Positions 45,786 through 54,215 of a stretch of 64,000 nucleotides of DNA are shown in pieces. Made by a program: the position numbers and the translations under genes. The stretch lies in the NCBI RefSeq assembly GCF_963676815.1, contig NZ_OY781365.1, forward strand, positions 3,010,501 to 3,074,500. Direction: 5' to 3'. The notes under the pieces were generated by a model. That model made no database searches, was not told the origin of the DNA, and saw only the letters and a program-made list of their open reading frames with translations. Every line of letters starts with the position of its first letter. The stretch's first letter is position 1. The stretch is from an uncultured Draconibacterium sp. Its GTDB lineage: Bacteria > Bacteroidota > Bacteroidia > Bacteroidales > Prolixibacteraceae.

Positions 45786-46223
45786 ATGGGAGTACAAAAA
45801 TATTTTAACGAAGCAGGAAAGCTGCAAATAACCAATGCAATCCGTGTTGCCGAAACCAATACCTCGGGCGAGATAAGAGTGCACGTTGAAAAACATTGTG
45901 AAGGAGATGTGTTAGATCGGGCAGCGTATATTTTCGGGAAACTGGAAATACACAAAACAGAACTGCGCAATGGTGTTCTTTTTTATCTGGCAGTTGAAGA
46001 TAAAAAGTTTGCAATTCTGGGAGATGGAGGTATTAACCAAAAAGTGGCGGCCGATTTCTGGGAGACAACAAAAGAAGTGGTAATTGCCAAACTGAAAGAA
46101 GGGAAGTATGCCGAAGCTTTGGCCGATGGAATTGTAATGGCTGGCGAACAATTAAAAAAACATTTTCCATACCAGGATGATGATGTAAATGAATTATCGG
46201 ACGAAATTTCGTTTGGCAAATAG
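45786..46223 (+). CDS. TPM-domain protein, cytoplasmic form
   Basis: A 145-residue TPM (Psb32/YgcG) domain without signal peptide: the fold begins AAIRVAETNTSGEIRVHVE-like (residues about 15-32) and includes NGVLFYLAVEDKKFAILGDGGI and AEALADGIVMAGEQLKKHFPY. The C-terminus is short and acidic. It sits between LemA and the secreted TPM protein. The family is associated with membrane-protein quality control in plastids and bacteria; the cytosolic version may act on the inner side. Function not established. Confidence 0.87.
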   Translation: MGVQKYFNEAGKLQITNAIRVAETNTSGEIRVHVEKHCEGDVLDRAAYIFGKLEIHKTELRNGVLFYLAVEDKKFAILGDGGINQKVAADFWETTKEVVIAKLKEGKYAEALADGIVMAGEQLKKHFPYQDDDVNELSDEISFGK

Positions 46224-46229
46224 GAAGTT

Positions 46230-47021
46230 ATGAAGAGAATTACAATATTATTTTTTGCACTGGTCGTAACCGCTACAAGCGTATTAGCACAAATTCCCGA
46301 ACGTCCGCAACCGGAGCGTTTGGTAAATGATTTTGCCAATGTTTTAAGCGATAGCGAGCAACAAAATATGGAAAGTGCGTTGGCACAGTTTTCACGAAAA
46401 ACATCAACTCAAATTGTTGTAGTAACGGTTCCTGATCTTGAAGGATATGACCGTGCCGATTATGCGCAACGCCTTGGAGAAAAATGGGGTGTGGGACAAA
46501 AAGAAAACGATAACGGGTTGGTAGTTCTGGTAAAACCAAAGGTTGGTAACAGCAGAGGTGAGGTTTTTATAGCTACCGGTTACGGGCTCGAAGGAGTTTT
46601 ACCTGATGCCATTTTGAATAGTACGATCGTTAATGAAGAAATGATCCCACGTTTTAAAGAGAATGACTACTATGGTGGTTTGGCAGCAGGCTTAAATGTG
46701 ATTATGGATATTACTCGTGGCGAATATACTGCGCAAAATTACCAGGAAAAAGTTGATGCTGGCGGTAGTGCCGGAATCCCCTTTGGTATTATTTTTATAA
46801 TTATACTGGTAACCATTTTTGGAAGACGCCGACGTGGCCGTTTTTATTCTCCGGGAAGAAGTTTGCCATTCTGGTTAGCTATGGGAATGATGTCAGGAAG
46901 TCATCGTTCATCGGGCTCGTTTGGAAACTTTTCGTCGGGAAGCGGAAGTTTTGGCGGTGGCGGTTTTGGTGGTTTCGGTGGCGGAAGCTTTGGCGGTGGC
47001 GGCGCCGGCGGAAGCTGGTAA
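46230..47021 (+). CDS. TPM-domain membrane protein (YgcG-like) with Gly-rich tail
   Basis: A 263-residue membrane protein: signal peptide ending VLAQ, TPM domain (FANVLSDSEQQNMESALAQF, GLVVLVKPKVGNSRGEVFI, EGVLPDAILNSTIVNEEMIP), one transmembrane helix at about 185-200 (GIPFGIIFIIILVTIFG), an Arg-rich stop-transfer segment (RRRRGR), and a C-terminal tail of Gly/Ser/Phe repeats (GGFGGGSFGGGG). This is the YgcG layout. Starts 6 bp after the previous gene. Ends the three-gene operon before a terminator. Confidence 0.91.
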   Translation: MKRITILFFALVVTATSVLAQIPERPQPERLVNDFANVLSDSEQQNMESALAQFSRKTSTQIVVVTVPDLEGYDRADYAQRLGEKWGVGQKENDNGLVVLVKPKVGNSRGEVFIATGYGLEGVLPDAILNSTIVNEEMIPRFKENDYYGGLAAGLNVIMDITRGEYTAQNYQEKVDAGGSAGIPFGIIFIIILVTIFGRRRRGRFYSPGRSLPFWLAMGMMSGSHRSSGSFGNFSSGSGSFGGGGFGGFGGGSFGGGGAGGSW

Positions 47022-47065
47022 AAGAATTTCATTTTTCGTTACATAAAAACAATGTTCAAATTTCT

Positions 47066-47100
47066 GAAGTCGTTTCATATGAAGCGGCTTTTGTTTTTTA
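47066..47100 (+). terminator. terminator of the LemA-TPM operon
   Basis: AGTCGTTTCA (47068-47077) pairs with TGAAGCGGCT (47080-47089, two G-U pairs); tight loop, then TTTTGTTTTTT. Confidence 0.75.
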
Positions 47101-47220
47101 GCAAAATGCTTAATCTAATCAGTATTTTTAACCTCGGCTGTCAGTACAATTTTAACAAACAGATGTAAAGCAGACAGCTGCAATTACTGCATTGGTTTAT
47201 ACGAGTTTAAGCAAAATATA

Positions 47221-47252
47221 TTGATGAGAGCCATTGATACAACTTATATTTG
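47221..47252 (+). promoter_or_regulatory. orphan promoter
   Basis: TTG (47221-47223), 21-base spacer, TATATTTG (47245-47252). It faces no gene but a hairpin terminator 76 bases on. Confidence 0.5.
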
Positions 47253-47257
47253 TACCA

Positions 47258-47357
47258 TACAAACCTGTTAAAATAAGAACTCTTAATACAGAATCAATCA
47301 AATTGGAAGTATTAGACGCAAAGAAAAAAATCCCGGAGTGGACGCCGGGATTTTTTT
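47258..47357 (+). ncRNA. candidate small RNA of about 100 nt
   Basis: Bounded by the orphan promoter and by an intrinsic terminator (AAATCCCGG 47328-47336 / CCGGGATTT 47345-47353, then T to 47357). No ATG frame lies inside; the body is A-rich and unstructured before the terminator. Not matched to a family I know. Confidence 0.4.
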
Positions 47358-47404
47358 ATGGACGTAACATCATTCGTTTGGTATTACCTTTTAAGTAATA
47401 AAGC

Positions 47405-47446
47405 AAAAAAAGAGCCGGTTCAAAAATAATGAACCGGCTCTTTTTG
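47405..47446 (-). terminator. terminator of the merR-nif3-zinc ribbon operon
   Basis: Perfect 16-bp stem: AAAAAGAGCCGGTTCA (47407-47422) and TGAACCGGCTCTTTTT (47430-47445), U run in the minus direction. Directly after the stop at 47462. Confidence 0.9.
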
Positions 47447-47461
47447 TAAATATTGTAATGC

Positions 47462-48238
47462 TTATTCAGCAATATCTTCAACTACGTTAATATTCTGGTC
47501 AACCAAAATACGACCGCAATACTCGCAAACAATAATTTTTTTGCGGCTGGCAATATCCAACTGGCGCTGAGGTGGAATTTTGTTAAAACAACCACCACAA
47601 GCATCACGCTGAATAGTAACCACGGCCAAACCGTTGCGTGCATTTTTGCGAATACGTTTAAAAGCTCCCAGCAAACGAGGTTCGATAAACGACTCGATCT
47701 TTTCCGATTTCGTTCTCAGCTTATCTTCTTCGATCTTGGTTTCTTCAGTAATTTCCGAAAGTTCGTTTTTCTTTCTGTCCAGATCTTCCTCACGTTCTTT
47801 CAACTGTTCTTTCGATGCAGTAATGGTTTCTTTTTTCTGAGCCATTTCTGCTGTGAACTCTTTAATACGTTTTTCCGAAAGTTCAATTTCCAGGTTTTGG
47901 AACTCAATCTCTTTCGAAAGCGAGTCGAATTCGCGGTTGTTACGAACGTTGTTTTGCTGCTCGGTATATTTTACAATCAACGCCTGCGAATCTTTAATCG
48001 CAATTTTTTTGTTGTTGATTGAAGTATCCAGATTTTTAACCTCGTCATCAAGGTTTACCAACCTGGTTTTCAAACCGGCAATTTCGTCTTCCAAATCCTG
48101 AACTTCCAAAGGAAGCTCACCCCTTAGGGTTTTTATTTTATCAACTTCAGATACAACACTCTGCAACTCATGCAATGCGCGTAATTTCTCTTCTACTGAA
48201 ATGTCTTTGTCTTCTTGCCTTGAATATGGTGCATTCAT
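47462..48238 (-). CDS. coiled-coil zinc-ribbon protein (CT398/C4-type)
   Basis: A 258-residue protein with a long antiparallel coiled coil (about 15-190, many Glu/Lys and Leu at heptad spacing) and a C-terminal zinc ribbon: CGGC (in RDACGGCFNKIP) and CEYC (in VCEYCGRIL). This is the C4-type zinc ribbon family (CT398-like). It lies 28 bp after nif3 on the same strand; the two genes are neighbours in many bacteria. It may bind RNA polymerase or the flagellar/secretion base in other phyla; here no partner is visible. Function uncertain. Confidence 0.88.
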   Translation of the reverse strand: MNAPYSRQEDKDISVEEKLRALHELQSVVSEVDKIKTLRGELPLEVQDLEDEIAGLKTRLVNLDDEVKNLDTSINNKKIAIKDSQALIVKYTEQQNNVRNNREFDSLSKEIEFQNLEIELSEKRIKEFTAEMAQKKETITASKEQLKEREEDLDRKKNELSEITEETKIEEDKLRTKSEKIESFIEPRLLGAFKRIRKNARNGLAVVTIQRDACGGCFNKIPPQRQLDIASRKKIIVCEYCGRILVDQNINVVEDIAE

Positions 48239-48266
48239 GCTCGTAATATTTTTTTATACATAAAAA

Positions 48267-49361
48267 TCAGAAGTAAAAAACCGGGTTGGTATTCACCTCT
48301 GATAAATGGACTGCAAATTTAGGGAATTTTTTTGTAACTAGCTCATAAAAAAGTTCTTTAGTGAACTGTTCACTCTCAAAATGTCCGATATCGGCGATAA
48401 CTATTTTATTTTCGGCATCAAAAAACTGGTGATATTTAAAATCGCCGGTCACAAAAAAGTCGGCTCCGGCTGCAATTGCCTGGTTTAAAAGGAATGAACC
48501 GGCACCTCCGCAAACAGCTATTTTCTTCACCTTTTTATCTTGTAACGCTGTGTGTCTGACCATTTTTACATCAAACGTTTTCTTTAACTGACGAAGAAAA
48601 GAAGTTTCACTTTTTTCTTTGGGTAAGGTCCCAATCATGCCGGCGCCAATCTGATCGTATTTATTGTCAAGTGAATAAATATCGTAGGCTACTTCTTCGT
48701 ACGGATGCGCCTGAACGAGTGCATTAATAACTTTTCCCTGGATATAATCGGGGAAGATGGTTTCAACACGGATCTCGTTTTCGTAATGTTGCTCACCTTT
48801 TTTGCCCACGAAAGGATTAGTAGTGTTGCTACCACGGAACGTGCCTTGCCCGTGTGCATTAAAACTGCACGAGTCGTAATTGCCAATATTTCCGGCACCG
48901 GCAGCAAAAACTGCCTCGCGAACTTTGGCAGCATGATCAACCGGAACATAAGTGACGAGCTTTTTCAGCATTCCGCCGGAAGGTTGAAGTATTTTACAAT
49001 TTTCCAATCCGAGTTTTTCGCAGATCTTTCCATTAACTCCGTTAGTTACACTATCAAGATTGGTATGTGCCGCATAAATGGCAATGTCGTTTTTTATAGC
49101 TTTTATTAGTGTGCGTTCAACGTAATTTTTGCCCGTAATTTTTTTTAATCCGGAAAATACGATGGGATGGTGGGCTATAATTAACCCTGCTTTTCTTTTT
49201 ATTGCTTCATCAACAATTGCTTCGGTAACATCGAGTGTAACCAAAGCTGCCGAAATTTCAGCGTTTTTGTCGCCAAGAATCAATCCTGCATTGTCGTATG
49301 ATTCCTGCAATCTAAGCGGTGCAAGATCTTCTAAAAAATTGGTAATATCTTTAATCTTCAT
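48267..49361 (-). CDS. Nif3-like dinuclear metal protein (long form)
   Basis: A 364-residue Nif3/YbgI/YqfO family protein. Metal ligands: IIAHHPIVFSG (His-His), the later Asp/Glu, and the C-terminal GDFKYHQFFDA and ADIGHFESE (His, Glu). Between the two halves is the about 110-residue insert of the long form (YVPVDHAAKVREAVFAAGAG), a PII/CutA-like domain. Often annotated as GTP cyclohydrolase type 2, which is not well supported. Its start overlaps the merR stop by 11 bases. Confidence 0.93.
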   Translation of the reverse strand: MKIKDITNFLEDLAPLRLQESYDNAGLILGDKNAEISAALVTLDVTEAIVDEAIKRKAGLIIAHHPIVFSGLKKITGKNYVERTLIKAIKNDIAIYAAHTNLDSVTNGVNGKICEKLGLENCKILQPSGGMLKKLVTYVPVDHAAKVREAVFAAGAGNIGNYDSCSFNAHGQGTFRGSNTTNPFVGKKGEQHYENEIRVETIFPDYIQGKVINALVQAHPYEEVAYDIYSLDNKYDQIGAGMIGTLPKEKSETSFLRQLKKTFDVKMVRHTALQDKKVKKIAVCGGAGSFLLNQAIAAGADFFVTGDFKYHQFFDAENKIVIADIGHFESEQFTKELFYELVTKKFPKFAVHLSEVNTNPVFYF

Positions 49362-49701
49362 TTTCGCCGAGTCCTTGTTTTATCGCAATAAGTTCTTGTT
49401 TGATATCCTGTAAACGTTTAACTACCTCGAAATTGTTTAAGGTGTCTTCCGGATTCTCTTTCAATTTTTTCCGGGCCCCATCAATGGTCAGTCCACATTC
49501 TTTCACCAGGTGATGAATAAAGCGGATGGTTTCAATATCTTTCTTCGTGAATTGACGGTTGCCCTTTTTATTTTTTACCGGTTTTAATGCCTCAAATTGG
49601 TTCTCCCAATAACGGATGTGCGATACGTTTACTCCAAACATATCTGCAACTTCGCCAATGGAATATAGTATCTTTTCTATTTTGGGCTTTTTGTATGGCA
49701 C
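49351..49701 (-). CDS. MerR-family regulator, GTG start
   Basis: A 116-residue MerR-type DNA-binding protein with YSIGEVADMFGVNVSHIRYWE as the winged helix (13-33) and a short coiled coil to dimerise. GTG at 49699-49701 is the start: an in-frame stop lies two codons upstream (49705-49707), and the next Met (residue 21) would remove the first helix. There is no effector-binding domain or Cys cluster, so the signal is unknown. It overlaps nif3 by 11 bases and leads the operon. Confidence 0.9.
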   Translation of the reverse strand: MPYKKPKIEKILYSIGEVADMFGVNVSHIRYWENQFEALKPVKNKKGNRQFTKKDIETIRFIHHLVKECGLTIDGARKKLKENPEDTLNNFEVVKRLQDIKQELIAIKQGLGENED

Positions 49702-49784
49702 GCATTAATAATTTAGATGCAAGATAAAAGAATTTGAAGCTGTTACAAAAGAGTGACTGAATTTTTACTATGGCAAGGTTTTAC

Positions 49785-49820
49785 AAAAAAAACTTCCACC
49801 GGCATAAACCGATGGAAGCT
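49785..49820 (-). terminator. terminator of the M23 peptidase gene
   Basis: CTTCCACCGG (49793-49802) and CCGATGGAAG (49809-49818) pair on the minus strand with one G-U; eight A upstream read as a U run. Confidence 0.85.
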
Positions 49821-49849
49821 TTAGTATTTTCTTTTGGAAATTTCGAGAA

Positions 49850-50830
49850 TTAATCCAGCGACTGGCCAATATTCGACGAAATCGCAATCATTTTGTCGTA
49901 TTCCTGTGGTGTAAGATCTTTAAACATGTAATAAGCCGGGTTTACTTTTTTACCGTCTTTATGTACTTCGTAATGAAGGTGTGGAGCAGTTGATCCGCCG
50001 GTGTTTCCAACGTAACCAATAATGTCGCCACGTTTTACCTGCTGGCCGCGTTTTACATTAAATTCGTTCATGTGTCCATAAACAGTTTCGTAACCAAAAC
50101 CATGATCGATTTTAATGTGTAATCCCAAACCAACTTTACTTCTTTTCGAACCTTTTACATCAGTAACTTTACCATCGCCGGTAGCATAAATCGGAGTTCC
50201 AACAGGAGCTGTAAAGTCCTGTCCCCAGTGCATCTTGCGCACCTTGTAAATCGGGTGAACGCGGTAGCCCCATCCACTTGAAGTTCGCTTCAGATCGGTG
50301 TTGGTAATGGGCATAATTGCCGGTAACGAAGCCAGCATTTTTTCCTTGTTCAAGGCCAGTTCCAATACTTCGTCGTACGATTTCGACTGAATATACGCCT
50401 GTTTCGATATCACATCCAGCTTATGCGCTGTCGCAATTACCAACTCGGCATTGTCCATGTCTTCTAATTCCGAATATTTATTGGCACCACCAAAACCTGC
50501 ATTTCTTACTGTTGAAGGTATTGGCTCCGCTTCAAAAATTACGCGATAAATATTGTCATCTCGTTGTTGAAGCTCAGACAAAACGCTTTCAACCTTGTCA
50601 AGATCTTTTGTCAGTAATTCATATTGACTTATTAATCGCTTGTTTTCGCGCATCAATCGTTTTGATCGCGGTGTATCGTAAAAGTTTACGAAAATCAGTG
50701 AAATGATAATAGCCAACGCCAAACTACTCGAAAAATACGTGAGTATTTTTGTTGCCTTGGCTTTCCAACTTAATCCTACGCTCTCGTAACTGAGGGTATC
50801 CGGGTTAAATTTATATTTCTTTTTTGCCAT
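49850..50830 (-). CDS. M23-family membrane-anchored metallopeptidase
   Basis: A 326-residue inner-membrane protein: cytoplasmic N-terminus of about 28 residues, one transmembrane helix (about 31-50), a coiled coil (55-95), and a C-terminal lysostaphin-type M23 domain. Zinc ligands are visible as HWGQD (His201, Asp205) and HLH (His284, His286), with YGHMNEF in between, so it should be an active endopeptidase cleaving peptidoglycan cross-links outside the membrane. Arrangement next to alaS and merR is common in Bacteroidota. Divergent from alaS over 178 bp. Confidence 0.93.
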   Translation of the reverse strand: MAKKKYKFNPDTLSYESVGLSWKAKATKILTYFSSSLALAIIISLIFVNFYDTPRSKRLMRENKRLISQYELLTKDLDKVESVLSELQQRDDNIYRVIFEAEPIPSTVRNAGFGGANKYSELEDMDNAELVIATAHKLDVISKQAYIQSKSYDEVLELALNKEKMLASLPAIMPITNTDLKRTSSGWGYRVHPIYKVRKMHWGQDFTAPVGTPIYATGDGKVTDVKGSKRSKVGLGLHIKIDHGFGYETVYGHMNEFNVKRGQQVKRGDIIGYVGNTGGSTAPHLHYEVHKDGKKVNPAYYMFKDLTPQEYDKMIAISSNIGQSLD

Positions 50831-50920
50831 ATACTAGGCCGGTTTTTTCTCTTTTTTAATGTCTATTCATTAAATCCTATAACTTTGCATGGATTTAATA
50901 AAACGTGATTTTTCACGCGG

Positions 50921-50928
50921 CAAAGGTA
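50921..50928 (-). promoter_or_regulatory. possible -7 element of the M23 gene
   Basis: CAAAGGTA reads TACCTTTG on the minus strand (TAnnTTTG). No clear -33 is seen, so this is weak. A mirror element TAACTTTG lies on the plus strand at 50880-50887 on the alaS side. Confidence 0.3.
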
Positions 50929-51008
50929 AGTAAATAACTCATAATTAATGAATTTGTTTTCTTTGCATTAAATATTTTTAACGAATTCATAAATCATACA
51001 GACGGAAA

Positions 51009-53630
51009 ATGAAGACTTCTAAAGAGATACGTAAGGCTTTTCTCGACTTTTTTACCGAGAATGAACATCAGATTGTAAACTCTGCACCGATGGTTGTAAA
51101 AGGCGACCCGACGCTGATGTTTACCAATGCGGGGATGAACCAGTTTAAAGACCAGTTTTTGGGTAACGAACCGGTAAAATATCCACGGGTAGCCGATACG
51201 CAAAAATGTCTGCGTGTTTCAGGAAAACACAACGATTTGGAAGAAGTTGGTTTGGATACCTACCACCACACCATGTTCGAAATGTTGGGAAACTGGTCGT
51301 TTGGCGATTACTTTAAAAAGGAAGCCATCGATTGGGCATGGGAGTTTTTGGTAACCCGTATGGGAATTGATGCCGAACGTTTGTATGCAACGGTTTTTGA
51401 AGGAAGCGCCGATGATAATCAGGAACGCGACAATGAAGCTGCCGGTTACTGGGAGCAATACCTTCCAAAAGATCGTATTCTGAACGGTAACAAAAAAGAT
51501 AACTTCTGGGAAATGGGCGATACCGGACCCTGCGGACCCTGTTCGGAGGTGCACGTTGATATTCGTTCGGAAGAAGAACGTGCAAAAGTTCCGGGGCGCG
51601 ATTTGGTAAATATGGACCATCCACAGGTAATTGAAATCTGGAACCTGGTATTTATTCAGTTTAACCGAAAAGCAAACGGTTCGTTAGAAAACCTGCCCGA
51701 CAAACACGTTGACACCGGAATGGGTTTCGAGCGTTTGTGTATGGTTTTACAAGGCGTTCAGTCGAATTACGATACAGATGTTTTCCAAAATACAATTGCC
51801 GAAATTGGCAAACTATGCAACAAAAAATATGGCGAAGATGAAAAGGTTGATATTGCCATGCGCGTTATTGCCGACCACCTTCGTGCTGTTGCGTTTGCAA
51901 TTGCCGACGGTCAGTTGCCATCGAATAACAAAGCCGGTTATGTAATCCGCCGTATTTTGCGCCGCGCCGTGCGTTACGGTTACACTTTCCTCGATTTAAA
52001 AGATGCCTTTATCTTCCGTTTGGTTGATGTACTAAAAGATACAATGGGAGATGCTTTTCCTGAATTGGTAAGCCAGCAAACACTTATTGAAAAGGTGATT
52101 AAAGAAGAGGAAGAGTCGTTCCTGCGTACCCTTTCAACCGGAATAAAATTGCTCGACGATATGATTTCTAAAGCGAAAAATGATGGCGCGACCGAAATTG
52201 CCGGAAAAGATGCATTCGTTTTATATGACACTTTTGGTTTTCCGCTCGACCTGACTGAATTGATCACCCGTGAAAATGGTTTGGGTGTTGAGGAAAAAGG
52301 TTTTGCAGTAGAAATGCAGGCCCAAAAAGATCGTTCGCGAAATGCAGCTGCACAGGAAACCGATGATTGGGTGGAATTGCGCAAAATTGAGAAAACAGAA
52401 TTTTTAGGCTACGACAAACTGGAAGCCGAAATTAAAATAGCTCGTTACCGAAAAGTAACGCAGAAGAAAAAAGCGTTTTACCAGCTGGTATTCGATCAAA
52501 CACCGTTTTATGGCGAATCGGGTGGTCAGGTTGGCGATGCCGGTTACATTGAATTCGAGGGTGTAAAAACATCGATTTTCGACACGCAAAAAGAAAATAA
52601 CCTTACCGTTCATTTGGTAAACGAGCTTCCTGAAAATCCGGAAGAAACGTTTTACGCTGTAGTAAATGCCAAACGCAGAACAAATATTGCGAACAACCAC
52701 ACGGCAACGCACTTGCTGCATGCCGCATTGCGCGAAGTTCTGGGTACGCATGTTGAGCAAAAAGGATCGTTGGTAAATGCCGATCATTTGCGTTTCGATT
52801 TCTCGCACTTCCAGAAAATGACCGACGAGGAAATTGCGACGGTAGAGAAACTGGTGAACGAAAAAATTCGCGCCAATTCAGTAAAAGAAGAAAACCGCGA
52901 AATGCCGATTGAAGAAGCCAAAGCATCGGGAGCAATGATGTTGTTTGGCGAAAAATATGGCGAGGCGGTTCGTGTAATTAAATTTGGCGAATCGGTGGAA
53001 TTGTGTGGAGGAACACACGTTGCGGCAACCGGACAGATCGGTATGCTGAAAATTGTCTCGGAAAGTGCTATTGCTGCGGGTGTTCGCCGGATTGAGGCAA
53101 TTACTGCCGATCGCGCTGAGAAATACATTAACGATCAGTTGGCACTGATTAACAACATTAAAGAAACGCTGAAAGGTTCGAAAGATCTTTTAGGAAGTGT
53201 AACTACACTGTTGCAGCAAAATAACGAGTTGAGCAAACAAATTGAAGCTTTCCAGCAGGAAAGTTTAAAATTGACAAAAGCCAACCTGAAGAGCAAAGTG
53301 TTAAACGAAAACGGCGTAAATATTATCGCTGATAAAATTATTATCGACAATGCCGGATTGGTAAAAGATTTGGCTTTCCAGCTAAAAGGCGAGGTTGATG
53401 ACCTGTTTTTGGTAATTGGTGCCGACATAAACGGCAAACCAAATTTAACGGTGATGATTTCGGACAATATTGTTGCTGATAAAGGTTTAAACGCAGGACA
53501 GATCGTTCGCGAAGCCGGAAAAGAAATTAAAGGTGGTGGAGGTGGCCAGCCATTTTATGCTACTGCCGGTGGTAAAGATGTTGACGGATTGCAGGCTGCT
53601 ATCGAAAAAGCATTATCGTTTTTGCAGTAA
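51009..53630 (+). CDS. alaS: alanyl-tRNA synthetase
   Basis: A full-length 873-residue class II synthetase. Motif 1-3 region: MFTNAGMNQFKD, HTMFEMLGNWSFGDYFK and GMGFERL. Editing domain zinc site: HTATHLLHAALRE (HxxxH) and CGGTHVAATGQIG (C...H). C-terminal DHHA1 part ends GGGGGQPFYATAGGKD. It charges tRNA-Ala and removes wrongly attached Ser/Gly. Starts ATG 51009 without a Shine-Dalgarno site. Followed by the 15-bp element shared with 2160, a small dyad and a strong terminator. Confidence 0.98.
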   Translation: MKTSKEIRKAFLDFFTENEHQIVNSAPMVVKGDPTLMFTNAGMNQFKDQFLGNEPVKYPRVADTQKCLRVSGKHNDLEEVGLDTYHHTMFEMLGNWSFGDYFKKEAIDWAWEFLVTRMGIDAERLYATVFEGSADDNQERDNEAAGYWEQYLPKDRILNGNKKDNFWEMGDTGPCGPCSEVHVDIRSEEERAKVPGRDLVNMDHPQVIEIWNLVFIQFNRKANGSLENLPDKHVDTGMGFERLCMVLQGVQSNYDTDVFQNTIAEIGKLCNKKYGEDEKVDIAMRVIADHLRAVAFAIADGQLPSNNKAGYVIRRILRRAVRYGYTFLDLKDAFIFRLVDVLKDTMGDAFPELVSQQTLIEKVIKEEEESFLRTLSTGIKLLDDMISKAKNDGATEIAGKDAFVLYDTFGFPLDLTELITRENGLGVEEKGFAVEMQAQKDRSRNAAAQETDDWVELRKIEKTEFLGYDKLEAEIKIARYRKVTQKKKAFYQLVFDQTPFYGESGGQVGDAGYIEFEGVKTSIFDTQKENNLTVHLVNELPENPEETFYAVVNAKRRTNIANNHTATHLLHAALREVLGTHVEQKGSLVNADHLRFDFSHFQKMTDEEIATVEKLVNEKIRANSVKEENREMPIEEAKASGAMMLFGEKYGEAVRVIKFGESVELCGGTHVAATGQIGMLKIVSESAIAAGVRRIEAITADRAEKYINDQLALINNIKETLKGSKDLLGSVTTLLQQNNELSKQIEAFQQESLKLTKANLKSKVLNENGVNIIADKIIIDNAGLVKDLAFQLKGEVDDLFLVIGADINGKPNLTVMISDNIVADKGLNAGQIVREAGKEIKGGGGGQPFYATAGGKDVDGLQAAIEKALSFLQ

Positions 53631-53640
53631 GATGAAATCA

Positions 53641-53655
53641 GAACGCAGATAACGC
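53641..53655 (+). repeat. short 3'-UTR element, copy B
   Basis: GAACGCAGATAACGC, identical to 2160-2174. The following bases diverge but keep the CGCAGAT/CCCGCAG theme. Lies 10 bases after the alaS stop. Confidence 0.55.
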
Positions 53656-53710
53656 GGGTTTCGCAGATTCCCGCAGAAGGGATTAGCGGTTTATAACCGC
53701 TGGATATAAA

Positions 53711-53745
53711 GACCTTCAAGGTTTCAATACCTTGAAGGTCTTTTT
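53711..53745 (+). terminator. alaS terminator
   Basis: Perfect 12-bp stem GACCTTCAAGGT (53711-53722) / ACCTTGAAGGTC (53729-53740) and a T run. Confidence 0.92.
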
Positions 53746-53767
53746 GTTTTTAAGATACCCCCTTTTG

Positions 53768-53976
53768 CTTGTCCGTAGTGCAAAAACAGTGGTCCTACAT
53801 TGATGAAATGGTCTCCTACGTTGAAAAGTAGTCGTCCTACACCGAGAAGAAGCGCTCCTACATCAAAAAAAAGTCTCCCTACACTGAAATAACTGCGTCC
53901 TACATCGGGGAAACTATTTCCTACGTTACATTTGTCTTGTCCTACATGTGTAGGACAATCATTTTGTAGTGTAGGA
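53768..53976. repeat. degenerate 21-bp tandem array with polarity switch
   Basis: Eight units of exactly 21 bases (53789-53956), each with core TCCTAC (one CCCTAC) followed by a loose R-T/C-Y-G-A-rich stretch; a weaker unit precedes at 53768. The eighth core runs into an inverted core, CCTACATGTGTAGG (53941-53954), and a second inverted core TGTAGGA (53970-53976) sits exactly 21 bases further. On the minus strand the units read as heptapeptides of the type VGxxFxN. Not CRISPR: no spacers. Function unknown. Confidence 0.85.
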
Positions 53977-54215
53977 ACGATGATATTAGTCGTTTTTCTG
54001 TCTTTTTGATATTTTAAATTCAATTTCCATGTTAAAACACGAAACAATAATTTTACTGTCTTGTTCGATTCCCGGATTTCATTTCAAAAAAATACCAATC
54101 GGGCTTTTGTTTTGTCTCTTTTTTTGATTTGTTCTAAATAAGGATTATTTTCAGCAACTATTTTGAAAGATAGTGGTTATATCAAAAGACTTGAAACTAA
54201 ATTGATAAAATAGAA

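Larger units (their letters stand above)
47022..47461. other. 440-bp gene-free region between the LemA operon and the zinc-ribbon gene
   Basis: Contains, in order: the LemA-operon terminator, about 120 bp without features, a promoter and hairpin bounding a possible small RNA (47258-47357), and the zinc-ribbon gene terminator. No open frame of credible coding character was found. Confidence 0.7.
53631..54215. other. 585-bp gene-free region after alaS
   Basis: Contains copy B of the 15-bp element, a 7-bp dyad (AGCGGTT 53685-53691 / AACCGCT 53695-53701), the alaS terminator, the 21-bp repeat array (53768-53976), and about 230 bp of AT-rich leader before ccsBA. The only long frame here is on the minus strand through the array and starts with TTG. 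Confidence 0.7.

Noticed and set aside
47302..47397. 31-codon TTG frame in the possible small RNA
   Set aside because: It runs through the intrinsic terminator and has no start signal.
53789..53956. CRISPR array
   Set aside because: Units are 21 bases with only a 6-base core conserved and no unique spacers; no cas genes near.
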